A stretch of 64,000 bases of DNA from Bacteroidales bacterium (GCA_017479265.1 JAFVCK010000059.1:46736-110735); one strand, 5' to 3'; positions 16,435 through 26,327 are shown, counted from the first letter of the stretch. Made by a program: numbers and translations. Notes: a model not told the origin generated them from the sequence alone.

Positions 16435-18021
16435 TTATCTGTTCTTTTCTTTCAGAGGGTCTTCCGCAATAAGACGGCACAGTTCGTTGAAAGCGTCCTG
16501 GTCCTCCTTGTATGAAGACTGTCTGAGGTGGTTGAAGGAATCGGTATCCTGATATACTGCCAGGGACTTGGTACCATAGACAGGTGCACTCTGCATGCCG
16601 TCTATGTATCCCCTCCAGCGGGTCTGGTAATCCTTGTAGGTCTCGGTCTTGGTCTCGCCGTTACGGGTCTTGGTATATTCTGACTGGTCGCGGTCCACGG
16701 GCCTTGGCATCATCATGTCGTCGAACTCAAGCTCCATGGCAAGGTCGTAGGTGGCAATCTGCTGGTAGAAACTGCTGATGGGATTCACGCCGAATGTATC
16801 CCAATAGTAGTTGGGCTGCATCCAGGCATAGTCTATCCCGAATTCCTTCCAGTAACGGTAGCCTGCGGCGCTGCGATAAGGAATCCAGCATACGGACTCG
16901 TGATACTGGTGAATATAATCGGACACGGCCGGGAAAATGTCGTCCCAACCTTTTGCCTCTACCTCCCAGCCGTCACGCAGGATGCCGCCTATATAGTCTC
17001 CTCCACGTCCGCCTACTCCCGAGCGCATGCTGGGAAGTTCCTCGGACATTATGTAGAAGCCGCCGAGTTCTATGTTCACAAGGCCGGCCTCGAAGAAACG
17101 CCTGCGGGTCTCGTCAATATACCAATAGTAGGCCTGGCGACGGTCCTCCGGATTGCTGAAATCCATGGTGCGGCCGTTCACCTTGCCCCAATAGGTTGTA
17201 GATGTAGTGTTTACATTGTACCTTTCATGTGCGGGAAGGTCGGGCATCATCACGATGACCTTGGGCTTTACCTTTGGAGTGCCTATACGGGATGCGGCCT
17301 CCCCCACCAGCTTGTCCAGAACCTTGATTCCGCTGGTCTCGCTGAACCAATAGTCCAGGAAGCGGCCGGCATCCTCCTGATTGGCCTGAGGCATTCCTAC
17401 GGAAGGATTGTCCCAGTCCTTGACGCCAACGCCGAAGGTACGCGGAGGATAGTCCGGAATACGGCCTTCAAGAATAAGGAAGGCATCGAAGAGCCATTTC
17501 TCCTGTCCCGACTCAGGGTCTGTCCAGGTCACGAACGGACGCAGCCTGTCCTCGTCCCAATAGGTGGGATTGCGCCTCATGAAGCCGTACAGCAGGGCCA
17601 GGTCGGCAAAGAACGGAACGCCGCTGCGGGATGACTCCCAGCTGTACAGGGAACCGGCCCAGGTCTTGAGGGAGAGCTTTACTACGGACCCGAGAGTCCC
17701 CTCTTCATTCTCCGCAACTCCGTACAGCACATATTCCGTCTCCGGCTCAAGGGACCCATATACCCGTATTCCGGCATCGAACCTGGTGCCCTTCTCATGG
17801 ATATCAGCGGCAGAAGGGGAAGCTGCGTTCCCCTGCTGCGCCAGAATCCATGCGGACGATGCATTTACAAGCCTAAGGTCAAGCCGCACGAATGTGCTGC
17901 CCAGAGAATCCACGGTCATCTGCAAGGCGGGTTTGGCTGCAGGTGCAGTAGAAGGGTCCTTGGCCTGGCAGGAGAGCAGCGCGACAAAGGCTGCAATTGC
18001 TATCAAGAGTCTATACTTCAT
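16435..18021 (-). CDS. DUF4855 lipoprotein, possible glycoside-hydrolase-like TIM barrel
   Basis: A 528-residue predicted lipoprotein (Cys18, ALLSC) in the susC operon. A short N-terminal FN3-like region (about 30-120, ending LKTWAG) precedes a DUF4855 domain (about 135-525). The recognisable pattern is RLRPFVTWTDPESGQ, WLFDAFLILEG, KVIVMMPD, YWYIDETRRRFFEAG, ELGGFYIMSEE, CWIPYR and YAWMQPNYYWD. The fold is thought to be a barrel related to glycoside hydrolases, but activity is not established. Conserved acidic residues after beta-strands (MSEE, IDE) could be catalytic. It is the only protein of the core operon with an enzyme-like fold. Confidence 0.8.
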   Translation of the reverse strand: MKYRLLIAIAAFVALLSCQAKDPSTAPAAKPALQMTVDSLGSTFVRLDLRLVNASSAWILAQQGNAASPSAADIHEKGTRFDAGIRVYGSLEPETEYVLYGVAENEEGTLGSVVKLSLKTWAGSLYSWESSRSGVPFFADLALLYGFMRRNPTYWDEDRLRPFVTWTDPESGQEKWLFDAFLILEGRIPDYPPRTFGVGVKDWDNPSVGMPQANQEDAGRFLDYWFSETSGIKVLDKLVGEAASRIGTPKVKPKVIVMMPDLPAHERYNVNTTSTTYWGKVNGRTMDFSNPEDRRQAYYWYIDETRRRFFEAGLVNIELGGFYIMSEELPSMRSGVGGRGGDYIGGILRDGWEVEAKGWDDIFPAVSDYIHQYHESVCWIPYRSAAGYRYWKEFGIDYAWMQPNYYWDTFGVNPISSFYQQIATYDLAMELEFDDMMMPRPVDRDQSEYTKTRNGETKTETYKDYQTRWRGYIDGMQSAPVYGTKSLAVYQDTDSFNHLRQSSYKEDQDAFNELCRLIAEDPLKEKNR

Positions 18022-18025
18022 TTAC

Positions 18026-18943
18026 TTAGGAAGTTTTTCTCACTCGCACGACCATCTTGTCGGTAAGGACGGGCATGAAGTCTATGTCATCGCCGCCATC
18101 GACCACTATGGTCACGCTCTCTATCTTGATTTCTCCTGAGATGTAGGTGGTTGCGGTAGGGACTATGGAAGAAGCCATGCTGAGGTTGAGCTCTATGTCA
18201 ACCTCCTGGTCTCCTGCCTTGATTGTGACTTCGTCCTTTGCGAGTTCTATTGAACCAACAGGTGCGGCCTCATAGTCTATTCCGTTGACGGTTACAGCCT
18301 TGGGAGCAAAACTGAGCTTGACCTTCACATCGTGCCTTGAGAGCGCACGGTCGAGTTTGAGACCGGCCTCGCGGGAGACGAAGGTGGCTCCGCTCTTGCA
18401 GGTCATGCCGTTGTCGGCTGAACGCACGTCCAGGGTACTGAGCACGGGATGTATTAGAAGGAGATACTTGCTGTCGCTGATGTCCAGGGAGGATTCCTTG
18501 ATATAAACGGGAATCACATAGTCGTCGGTCTCTGCCATCATCTTGTCCACCATGCCCTTGGGGTCCCATTTGACGGGCACCTGCTTGCGGGCCTCGGAGG
18601 CGGAGAAACCAAGCACCATTCCGTCCAGTTCGTCGGCGTTGTACAGGCTCTTGGACAGGGGAAGATAGTTGGTGCTGTTCCTTTCGTTGTATGCAAGGAC
18701 GGTATCCGTAGGGGCTACGCCCAGGGTCACCAAAGCGGCGGTACGGCCCTTTCCTGCCTTGATTACTCCGATGAGCGAAGTTGCATCGTAAACGGAGTAA
18801 TCCTGGATGGTAAGGTCGGAGGCGCTGCGCAGGTACACGGTGTCAGGCACCATGTAGTCATCCTTGAAATCGTGGCAGCCGGCAAGGGTCAGCCCTGCGA
18901 GGGCTGCCAGGAAGATATATCTGAAATTGTTTTTCATTGCCAT
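18026..18943 (-). CDS. DUF1735-type surface glycan-binding lipoprotein
   Basis: A 305-residue predicted lipoprotein (LTLAGC) four nucleotides upstream of the DUF4855 gene and six downstream of susD. The pattern (VYLRSASDLTIQDYSVYD near the N-terminus, then repeated beta-rich halves with NSTNYLPLSKSLY and VIPVYIKE) is that of DUF1735 proteins, which follow susD in many polysaccharide loci and are thought to bind glycans at the surface. Residues about 25-160 hold the DUF1735 domain; the C-terminal third is a second beta-sandwich. ATG 18943 or the in-frame ATG 18937 could start it. Confidence 0.82.
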   Translation of the reverse strand: MAMKNNFRYIFLAALAGLTLAGCHDFKDDYMVPDTVYLRSASDLTIQDYSVYDATSLIGVIKAGKGRTAALVTLGVAPTDTVLAYNERNSTNYLPLSKSLYNADELDGMVLGFSASEARKQVPVKWDPKGMVDKMMAETDDYVIPVYIKESSLDISDSKYLLLIHPVLSTLDVRSADNGMTCKSGATFVSREAGLKLDRALSRHDVKVKLSFAPKAVTVNGIDYEAAPVGSIELAKDEVTIKAGDQEVDIELNLSMASSIVPTATTYISGEIKIESVTIVVDGGDDIDFMPVLTDKMVVRVRKTS

Positions 18944-18949
18944 ATAGGA

Positions 18950-21013
18950 TTAAAAACCGGGGTTCTGGGTCATGTTGGTCATCTCTGCGAGATGCTGGGA
19001 ATAGATGGGGAACAGATAGTCGCGGTCGGTGAAGGTAGGGTTGCCGCCTCCGACATAGTCGTCGTTCACCCTCTGGTACTGCTCCTCCAGAGTGGGTGCG
19101 GAGCACTTCAGGGTCCAGTTGTATGTGGTGTACTCTTCCTTGGCGGTCATCCAGCGCACGCAGTCGTAGTGGCGCAGGGTCTCTCCGTTGAATTCCACCA
19201 TCCTTTCCATCCTCAAGGCCTCGCGCAGGAGATTGCGGTCACCGTCGATTCCGGGATATGCAGCCTCGATGTTGTTCAGGCCTGCACGGTGGCGCACCTT
19301 GTTGATATATACGCATGCGCCCGCGAGGTCGGGAGCGGACTGCTCGATGAGACACTCGGCATAGTTGAGATAAATCTCGGCCAGACGGATAGAAGGATAT
19401 ACCACCTGCATCTGGTATGCGGACCAGTCGTTCAGAGGACGGTCGGTGGGATACCACTTGCGCCATATATAGCCTACGCGGTTGGCATCTCCGGTGCTCA
19501 CCCAGGGAGAGGAGCAGGATGCGCTGTTGTAGCATGAGAAGAATATGGTACCGTTGGTCCTGTTCTTGTCAGGCCAGGGGAATCCGCTCGGGACGAGGCA
19601 CTGGTAGTAACGTGCGTCACGTCCGACTGTTGAATTGTGTGCCTTGAAAGCAGGAGCCCATGAAGCATTCACGGGGACCTCGTAATCCTCTGTCCAGCCG
19701 TCTGCCTTATAGCCTGAAAGCGGATCGACATTGGGCTTGGAGTAGTCCAGACGGTCGTTAGTCTTCTGGTACATGTTGCCAAGCTGGAGAGGATAGCGGC
19801 CGGTAGCCTGCATGGGGAATGCGTCCACGAGCTTGAGGGAAGGGGTTATACCTGAGTAACCTGCGAGTTCGAGGCCGTTGGCGAGTGTACAGACAATGAT
19901 CTGGCCTGCACCTGCGACATAGCTGCCGTATTCGGAAGATTCCCTCTTCCACCATCCCCAGATGGTCTCGCTGTTCCACTGCTTCTGGAAGATGGCCTCA
20001 TAATCGGAAGCCGCGACCTGCATGGGATTGGGGTCGGAAATGGTATTCTCCATGAGGGCGTATTCGCCGCCGTCCGCGAGGTCGATGAGGTCCTTCTGGG
20101 CCCGGGCTGCGATTTCCCACTTGGAGGCATCGTAATCAGGGAAGAACTTCTTGCCGTTGGACTTGCTGACGAAGTTGTCATAGAGTCCGGTGCCGTTCTG
20201 TCCGTTATATAGAGGGGATGCCTGCATAAGGGCTACGCGGGCCTTGACGGCCATTGCGGCACCCTTGGTGGCACGTCCCAGCCAGCCGGCGGCCTGCTCG
20301 CCGTAGTCTCCAACGTGCAGAGGCAGGTCGGCAATGGACTTGTCCAGCTCGGAAAGAATGAAGTCGAAGCATTCCTGCACGGTGTTGCGCTCAATCGAAG
20401 TCGCATCCACCTTGATATCGGGAGTGATGGCATCGCCGTTCTCGTCCTTCCACAGATAGACCGGTCCGTACTGGCGGAAGAGGCAGTAATAGTAGTATGC
20501 CCTCAGGAACACGGCCTCAGCCTTCATCTGGCGGATGAGAAGAGATATCTCCTCGGGGGTCTTGTTTCCGAATTCCTGCATCTTGTCGATGTTGTCAAGG
20601 AAGACGGAGCACTGGGAAATGCCCTTGTAGAGCTTGGACCATGTGAGGAACTCGGCAGTATCCACCGAACCGCTGTAGGATACGCTGGTAGCGGAGGAAT
20701 AGTTACCCTCGCGGAAGGTCAGGTAGTTGACCCACTGGGTCCAAGAGAACTGGGCCTCGTCGGAACGTGCCACCACCCAGCCGGCGCGGTTGTTGATGGA
20801 CTCATCCTGTGGGATGAAGGAATACAAGTGTGCGAGATAGCGCTGGGCTGTGGTACCCTTGGCGAAAATCTCATCCAGGGTGGCCTGGTCGTAGAGGTTG
20901 ACCTCGAGGAACTTGTTGCCCAAGCCTGCGGGAGTGCCGTCTTTCTTGGTACATGATGCCATGGAAACGGACACTATTGACAGCGCAATAAGTATTTTTG
21001 CAAAATGTTTCAT
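18950..21013 (-). CDS. susD: SusD/RagB-family nutrient-binding outer membrane lipoprotein
   Basis: A 687-residue lipoprotein (Cys21, VSMASC) that forms the surface lid of the SusC transporter and captures oligosaccharides. SusD features are the TPR-rich helices, the AEAVFLRAYYYYCLFRQYG helix near residue 165-185, the INKVRHRAGL segment and the C-terminal ERMVEFNGETLRHYDCVRW motif. It is longer than average (about 500-600), mostly from extra loops in the middle. Thirteen nucleotides separate it from susC. Confidence 0.94.
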   Translation of the reverse strand: MKHFAKILIALSIVSVSMASCTKKDGTPAGLGNKFLEVNLYDQATLDEIFAKGTTAQRYLAHLYSFIPQDESINNRAGWVVARSDEAQFSWTQWVNYLTFREGNYSSATSVSYSGSVDTAEFLTWSKLYKGISQCSVFLDNIDKMQEFGNKTPEEISLLIRQMKAEAVFLRAYYYYCLFRQYGPVYLWKDENGDAITPDIKVDATSIERNTVQECFDFILSELDKSIADLPLHVGDYGEQAAGWLGRATKGAAMAVKARVALMQASPLYNGQNGTGLYDNFVSKSNGKKFFPDYDASKWEIAARAQKDLIDLADGGEYALMENTISDPNPMQVAASDYEAIFQKQWNSETIWGWWKRESSEYGSYVAGAGQIIVCTLANGLELAGYSGITPSLKLVDAFPMQATGRYPLQLGNMYQKTNDRLDYSKPNVDPLSGYKADGWTEDYEVPVNASWAPAFKAHNSTVGRDARYYQCLVPSGFPWPDKNRTNGTIFFSCYNSASCSSPWVSTGDANRVGYIWRKWYPTDRPLNDWSAYQMQVVYPSIRLAEIYLNYAECLIEQSAPDLAGACVYINKVRHRAGLNNIEAAYPGIDGDRNLLREALRMERMVEFNGETLRHYDCVRWMTAKEEYTTYNWTLKCSAPTLEEQYQRVNDDYVGGGNPTFTDRDYLFPIYSQHLAEMTNMTQNPGF

Positions 21014-21027
21014 AAATCAGTCCTCCG

Positions 21028-24000
21028 TTAGAAGTTAAGGTTGATACCGAAACTGTAGGTGCGCATCTGGGGATAGATGTTACCGTTGCTTGCGGCAAGC
21101 TCGGGGTCCCAAAGCTTGAACTTGCTGAATGTCAGAAGGTTCACGCCCTGCAGATAGAAACGGACGGTGCTCAGTCCTATCTTGCGGGTAATCCTCTTGG
21201 GAAGGGTATATCCTATTTCGGCGTTCTTGAGCCTCATGAAGCCCATGTCCCTCTGCCAGAATGTTGACAGGGCAGCCTGGCCGTCCATGGTCACGTTGAC
21301 CTGGTTGTTCTCGACCTTGTTGGTAGCAAGACGGGGATAGGGAGCGTTGGGGTTCTCGTTGACTCCGGGCATCCAGCGGTTTTCAGCCACGTCGGCATAG
21401 ATCTGTCCGAGCTGCACCATGTTGGTGGAAGCGCCGTAGAGGTTGGCTCCGTTGATGAAGCGGGTGTAGTTGGCAACGCCGCTGAAGAACACGGAAGCGT
21501 CAATGCCCTTCCAGCCGAGGCTGAGTCCGAAACCGTAGTTGATTTCAGGAACATGGGTGAAACCGATGGGGACTATATCGAACTGGTCCACTACACCGTC
21601 ACCGTTCACGTCGCGGTACTTGATATCACCGGGGCGTACGTCGCCGAATGTCTGCTTGGGCCATGTGTCAATGTCATCCTGGCTCTCGAAGAGGCCTTCA
21701 GCGATGAGACCGCGCTGCTGATATACTGTATATCCGAAGGTGTTCTGGTACTCCCAGAGCTGGGCTGCTATATCGTCGTAGAGCTTCTGGTTGCGGTTGT
21801 AGCTGAAGTTGCCCCTTGCGGAGACGTAGAGCTCCTTGAAGAAGGTCTTTTCGTATTCCACGTTGACCTCGATGCCCTGGTTCTGCAGGCGGCCGATGTT
21901 GGCGTACTGGTCGGTGTTCTCGCCGACCACCGAAGGGATGCTCTGGCGGGCCACGTAGATACCGTCACGAAGCTCGCGGAAGTAGTCGAAGTTGACGCTC
22001 AACTGGTTGAAGAACCTGGTCTCGATACCGACATTGAGCTTCCTTGCAGTCTCCCAACCCACTGACTCGTCGCCTCTCTGGGCTGTGGAAATACCTGTGT
22101 ACCAGGTCTTTTTGCCATTCTCACCGAAGGAGAATCCGGCCGCGCCGGTGTTGAGGGTGGTGTTGAATGCGAAACGGGTGCCGCCGATGTCGCCGTTACC
22201 CACGAGACCATAGGAGGCCTTGAACTTGACGGTGTTGACGACATCCTTGATAGGCTCCCAGAACCTTTCGTTGCTTATCATGTAACCGACAGCAATCGAA
22301 GGGAAGAAACCGAAACGGTGTGCAGGGGCGAAGTTCTCGGAACCGTTGTATCCGAAGTTGCCCTCGATGAAGTAGCGGTCCTTGTATGAATAGGAAGCCC
22401 TTCCTGCAAGACCTATGTAACGGTAAGGGAAGGCGTAGAGATAACCTCCGGGGGTGTTGTTCTGGAAGTTGCGGATGCTGAAGAGCAACAGGCCGCTCAC
22501 CCTGTGGGCCTCATTGAAAAGGCGCTCGTAGTTGAGGGAAGCGTTACCCTCTATGGTCATGTTGCTGCTGTGTCCGGTGTACAGGGACATGTAGTCGCTG
22601 CCTTCCTGGAGCTGATGCTTGATAAGGGGATAGTCCCTGGCATCTCCGAAATTGGACTCGGGGTCTCTTTCGGTCTGACGGCCGGTCGCCTCATATATGG
22701 TAGGATATATGCTGCGGGTAAGGGTCGTGGAAGTCCATGCGTCCCATGCGAACTTGATGTTGAGGTTGAGACCCTGGAGCCAGTCTGCAAAGTCGTCGAA
22801 GTGCTGGGTCAGGGAGATGAGGGACTGGGCGGTTATCTGGTTGTTGGCCCTGTAACCCACATGGTTGAGGTCGTTGTATGGGTTCTGTCCGACCAGACCG
22901 CGGGAATAGGTTCCGTCCGAGAATATCGTAGGGATGGCTATAGGAGTCATCAAAAGGGTGTAGGTGTAGATATTCCCCAGGTCGGAAGCAGGAGTGTTCT
23001 TTATGGTGTACTGCGTCGAGAGGGACAGTCCGAGCTCCGTGCTGCGGGTGATGTTGATATCGGTGTTGGCACGGAAGGAGAAGCGGTTGAAGTTCAGCGA
23101 AGCGTCGTAGCGCTTGTTCTGGGCTGGATTGAGAATTGAATTCTCCCTGTAGTATGAACCGCCCACATAGTAACGGACCATCTTCGTACCACCGGTGACG
23201 CTGACCTGATAACGCTGGGTATTGGCCAGGTTCTTGTATATGGTCTTGACCCAGTCCACGTTAGGATAGAGGTCGGGGTCGTAATTGGGGTCTCCGGGCT
23301 GAAGCATGTACATGCCCTTCTGATAGTCGGAAATGGGGGCTTCTATAGCGCCGCTGTCCAGATTGACCGCATTGTAGAAGTCTATCCACTGGGAGGCATT
23401 GGCCATCTGGGGAATCTTCACGGGCTGGGTCAGTCCGAGCTCGACCTTCAGGTTCACCTTGGGAGCTGACTCGCTGCCTCGCTTTGTTGTAACTATGACT
23501 ATGCCGTTAGCGCCCTTCACGCCGTAAACTGCGGTGGCCGATGCATCCTTCAATATGGAGAAAGAGGCGATATCGTCCACGTCCACGAGGTCGAGGCTGC
23601 GCTCCATGCCGTCCACCAGGATCAGAGGCTTGTTGTTGCTGCTTCCGAAGGTGGAGATACCTCGAATCCAGAAGTCTGCTCCTGCACCCGGCTCACCGGT
23701 GCGCTGCAGAACGACCAGACCTGCCATCTTTCCTGCAAGTGAGGAAGATACCTGTCCCACAGGGACTTTCAGGTTCTGGGTGTCTATGGTGGTGATGGCA
23801 CCGATAACGGAGGCCTTGCGCTGGGTACCGTAGGCGACCACCGTGGCCTCGTCCAGGGCGCTGGCCTGTGAACGCATGTGTATTGTAAGGTTGCGTTCGT
23901 CACCGACTTTGACTTCTACGTCCTCGAAACCGAGGAACTGGAAAATAAGCCATTCTCCGGGCTTCACGTCGATGGAGAAGCGGCCGTCGGGGTCAGTAAG

Positions 24001-24198
24001 CACACCCCTTGAAGAACGGCGGACAAGCACATAGGCTCCTGCAATAGGAATGTCCATATCGTCCAGGACCACACCGGTGACGGTGACTTGGCCCTGTCCC
24101 TGGGACGAGGGAGCCGCTACGGCATCAGGAGCGGTGAAGACAGAAACTGCCCCGCATAGCATTCCGACCAATGCCGTGGTCAATAGAAAATTTCTCAT
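21028..24198 (-). CDS. susC: SusC/RagA-family TonB-dependent outer membrane transporter
   Basis: A 1056-residue TonB-dependent transporter that imports glycans with SusD. The signal peptide ends near residue 29 (AVAA). A CarboxypepD_reg-like domain (about 36-115) is followed by a TonB-box-like ATVVAYGTQRK, the plug domain with IRGISTFGSSNNKPLILVDG and VYGVKGANGIVIVTTKRG, and a 22-strand-type barrel ending YSFGINLNF with terminal Phe. There is no N-terminal STN domain, so direct coupling to an ECF sigma/anti-sigma pair is unlikely. It is first in the five-gene operon down to 13814; substrate cannot be deduced. Confidence 0.95.
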   Translation of the reverse strand: MRNFLLTTALVGMLCGAVSVFTAPDAVAAPSSQGQGQVTVTGVVLDDMDIPIAGAYVLVRRSSRGVLTDPDGRFSIDVKPGEWLIFQFLGFEDVEVKVGDERNLTIHMRSQASALDEATVVAYGTQRKASVIGAITTIDTQNLKVPVGQVSSSLAGKMAGLVVLQRTGEPGAGADFWIRGISTFGSSNNKPLILVDGMERSLDLVDVDDIASFSILKDASATAVYGVKGANGIVIVTTKRGSESAPKVNLKVELGLTQPVKIPQMANASQWIDFYNAVNLDSGAIEAPISDYQKGMYMLQPGDPNYDPDLYPNVDWVKTIYKNLANTQRYQVSVTGGTKMVRYYVGGSYYRENSILNPAQNKRYDASLNFNRFSFRANTDINITRSTELGLSLSTQYTIKNTPASDLGNIYTYTLLMTPIAIPTIFSDGTYSRGLVGQNPYNDLNHVGYRANNQITAQSLISLTQHFDDFADWLQGLNLNIKFAWDAWTSTTLTRSIYPTIYEATGRQTERDPESNFGDARDYPLIKHQLQEGSDYMSLYTGHSSNMTIEGNASLNYERLFNEAHRVSGLLLFSIRNFQNNTPGGYLYAFPYRYIGLAGRASYSYKDRYFIEGNFGYNGSENFAPAHRFGFFPSIAVGYMISNERFWEPIKDVVNTVKFKASYGLVGNGDIGGTRFAFNTTLNTGAAGFSFGENGKKTWYTGISTAQRGDESVGWETARKLNVGIETRFFNQLSVNFDYFRELRDGIYVARQSIPSVVGENTDQYANIGRLQNQGIEVNVEYEKTFFKELYVSARGNFSYNRNQKLYDDIAAQLWEYQNTFGYTVYQQRGLIAEGLFESQDDIDTWPKQTFGDVRPGDIKYRDVNGDGVVDQFDIVPIGFTHVPEINYGFGLSLGWKGIDASVFFSGVANYTRFINGANLYGASTNMVQLGQIYADVAENRWMPGVNENPNAPYPRLATNKVENNQVNVTMDGQAALSTFWQRDMGFMRLKNAEIGYTLPKRITRKIGLSTVRFYLQGVNLLTFSKFKLWDPELAASNGNIYPQMRTYSFGINLNF

Positions 24199-24238
24199 AA
24201 CTTTATTTTAAGTATAATTGTGTTATGTGTTATTCTTG

Positions 24239-24246
24239 CAAATTTA
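24239..24246 (-). promoter_or_regulatory. -7 element (TAAATTTG) of the susC operon
   Basis: TAAATTTG on the minus strand, 40 nt before susC; a second copy of the same octamer lies 9 nt upstream. The divergent gap is strongly AT-rich. No inverted-repeat operator was recognised. Confidence 0.5.
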
Positions 24247-24302
24247 ACAAATTTAATCATAAATAGCCGGCATATTTTTTAAAAATATTGAAAAATAATG
24301 TC

Positions 24303-24310
24303 TATTTTTG
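24303..24310 (+). promoter_or_regulatory. -7 element (TATTTTTG) of the phosphodiester-glycosidase lipoprotein gene
   Basis: TATTTTTG lies 20 nt before ATG 24331, giving a very short leader. Confidence 0.5.
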
Positions 24311-24330
24311 CACTCAAACATACTTAAAAC

Positions 24331-26256
24331 ATGAAAAAGACAATAATCATCGTCCTTTCCTGCTTTTTATTGGCAGCAGCATGCAAAGGTTCCAAAGAAA
24401 ACGCAAGTCCGAAGATTGACTCCCCCTCGGGCCTTACGCTGGTCCAGGTTGATGAAGATGCCGTCGCCCTGAACTGGACCCCGGGCGGCTCCGACATCAA
24501 GGGATACTGGGTATATATGCGTACGGAGGCATCCGGCTTCCATACCGCCCCGCTCAACTTCGACTCTCCCCTTCCCTCCGATGCAACTTCATACAAGTTC
24601 ACGGGTCTTGCCGCCGGATCCAAGTTCCAGTGCGGAGTGCAGGCCCTTGGAAACGGCCCGGTCAATTCAGAAATAATATACGCCCCCGAATATACCATGC
24701 TGACCGCCATGGAGGTCGCTGAGGCCGGATTTGAGTCCCAGATGGCGGCTCCTTCGGGAATTACCATCAAGGCCGCCGGCAATGATGGCATAGATGTATC
24801 CTGGAACGCAGCGGCCGGAGCATCGAAGTATTTTGTCTATACCCGCACCGACGGTGCGGAGTCATTCGGCTCCCCCGCCGCTAAGGTAAGCGAGACTTCC
24901 TGCACCCTGAGCGGTTTGGCAACAGGTACATATACAGTTGCCGTTCAGGCCGTTCCAGAGGTTTTCGCAAAAGCATCCAAGCTTGCTTTATCAGAAAAGT
25001 ACCGCCTTCAGGACGAGAGCAAGATTCCGGTTATCAACAGCATCAGCACATCATACGCCTACGCCCTTGTCAACTATACTGCTCGCACGGCCAATGCCAC
25101 ATCAGAACACGGCCTTTGCTTCAGCACAGAAGGTCTGCCCGGGGTCGAGGACCAGGTGCTCTGGGGTCCTTCCTTCCCTGACGGCACCAATACCGTAGGA
25201 CAGCTCATTCCAAACGCAGTGCTCGAATACGGCGTTGATTATCAGGTATGTGCATATTACCGTAACGGCAAGAACTATTTCTTCAGCGAGCCCTCTACCT
25301 TCCGCCTTGACAACGAGCCGGCCCTGCCCGAACTGGAGTGGAAGAAGGTTGCCAATCCTGCCGGAGTGCCTTCTGGAGTGGAGGTATATGCTACGGAGAC
25401 CCCTCTCAAGGGCCGTCCTTTCAAGGCCTGGTACGCTGTGGCGGACTGTAGCGGCGACATAGAACTCCGCATGGTTTCCCCTGCTTCGCTTACTACCATA
25501 GACAAATTGTCCGAGTCCTTCAACGGCGACTGCTACGTGATGGTGAACGGAGGATACTTCGCCTGGGACAGCGGCTGGACATCCCCCTATGTAATTGACG
25601 GAAAGAGGGTTGGAGACGGATACGGCTCTTCCCGCACTTCAGACAGTCAGTGGACGCTCACAACGCCGGCTGTCCTGGGTGTGGACAAGGACGGCAAGCC
25701 CGGTGCATACTGGTGGTCGGCCCGCCCGAACAAGGCCTACTATTACAACCTTCCTCTTCCTACCGTTCCCGACCAGGCCAAGTACTGGTATGAGAACAGC
25801 GACGCACAGCTCAGCGCCTTCCCCGGTCCCGACCAGGCATGGGAGCCGTACAACGCCCTCAGCGCAGGTCCCATGGTGCTTTATGACGGAAAGGTCGTAG
25901 TGGACGACAGCCATAACGGACAGTGGTACACCACCAATTACGAACTGATGGCCAGCGATATTTTCCCCGGATACCTTCCCGACCGAACGGCAATCGGATA
26001 TCTTGAGGACGGAAGGATGGTGCTGTTCGTCTGCGACGGCCGCGTGGACGAGAGCGACGGCGCATCCCTGCCCGACCTCGGCATGGTCATGAAGAGCATA
26101 GGCTGCGTCGCTGCACAGAACCTGGACGGCGGCGGCTCCACCGGAATGATGCTCGGAAGCACCCACCTCAACACCTGGGAGCAGGGCAAGGGTTCGGCCC
26201 GCAAGATGGAATACCGCGCTGTCAAGACAGCCGTAGGATTCTTCAAGAAAAGATAG
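24331..26256 (+). CDS. Lipoprotein with FN3 domains and NAGPA-type phosphodiester glycosidase domain
   Basis: A 641-residue predicted lipoprotein (Cys18, LLAAAC), divergent from susC. FN3-like domains occupy about 30-125 and 140-230, and a third beta-domain (about 235-330) resembles FN3 again. The C-terminal half (about 350-641) is a phosphodiester-glycosidase (NAGPA/DUF2233-like) domain: VMVNGGYFAW, ALSAGPMVLYDGK, RTAIGYLEDGRMVLFVCDGR and [13 protein letters not shown]. Human NAGPA removes GlcNAc from phosphodiester-linked mannose 6-phosphate, so action on phospho-sugar linkages of surface or host glycans is possible but unproven. A second family member lies at 42450-43556. Confidence 0.85.
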   Translation: MKKTIIIVLSCFLLAAACKGSKENASPKIDSPSGLTLVQVDEDAVALNWTPGGSDIKGYWVYMRTEASGFHTAPLNFDSPLPSDATSYKFTGLAAGSKFQCGVQALGNGPVNSEIIYAPEYTMLTAMEVAEAGFESQMAAPSGITIKAAGNDGIDVSWNAAAGASKYFVYTRTDGAESFGSPAAKVSETSCTLSGLATGTYTVAVQAVPEVFAKASKLALSEKYRLQDESKIPVINSISTSYAYALVNYTARTANATSEHGLCFSTEGLPGVEDQVLWGPSFPDGTNTVGQLIPNAVLEYGVDYQVCAYYRNGKNYFFSEPSTFRLDNEPALPELEWKKVANPAGVPSGVEVYATETPLKGRPFKAWYAVADCSGDIELRMVSPASLTTIDKLSESFNGDCYVMVNGGYFAWDSGWTSPYVIDGKRVGDGYGSSRTSDSQWTLTTPAVLGVDKDGKPGAYWWSARPNKAYYYNLPLPTVPDQAKYWYENSDAQLSAFPGPDQAWEPYNALSAGPMVLYDGKVVVDDSHNGQWYTTNYELMASDIFPGYLPDRTAIGYLEDGRMVLFVCDGRVDESDGASLPDLGMVMKSIGCVAAQNLDGGGSTGMMLGSTHLNTWEQGKGSARKMEYRAVKTAVGFFKKR

Positions 26257-26278
26257 CCCTCGCGGCATGCATGAACAA

Positions 26279-26306
26279 GGGGCGGTCCTTTTGCAAGGGC
26301 CGCCCC
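26279..26306. terminator. Convergent-gene hairpin
   Basis: GGGGCGG and CCGCCCC arms enclose a further complementary interior (TCCTT/AAGGG) between convergent genes. No clear T-run follows on either strand, so termination strength is uncertain. Confidence 0.55.
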
Positions 26307-26327
26307 AATCATTTGAAGGACTGTCGA

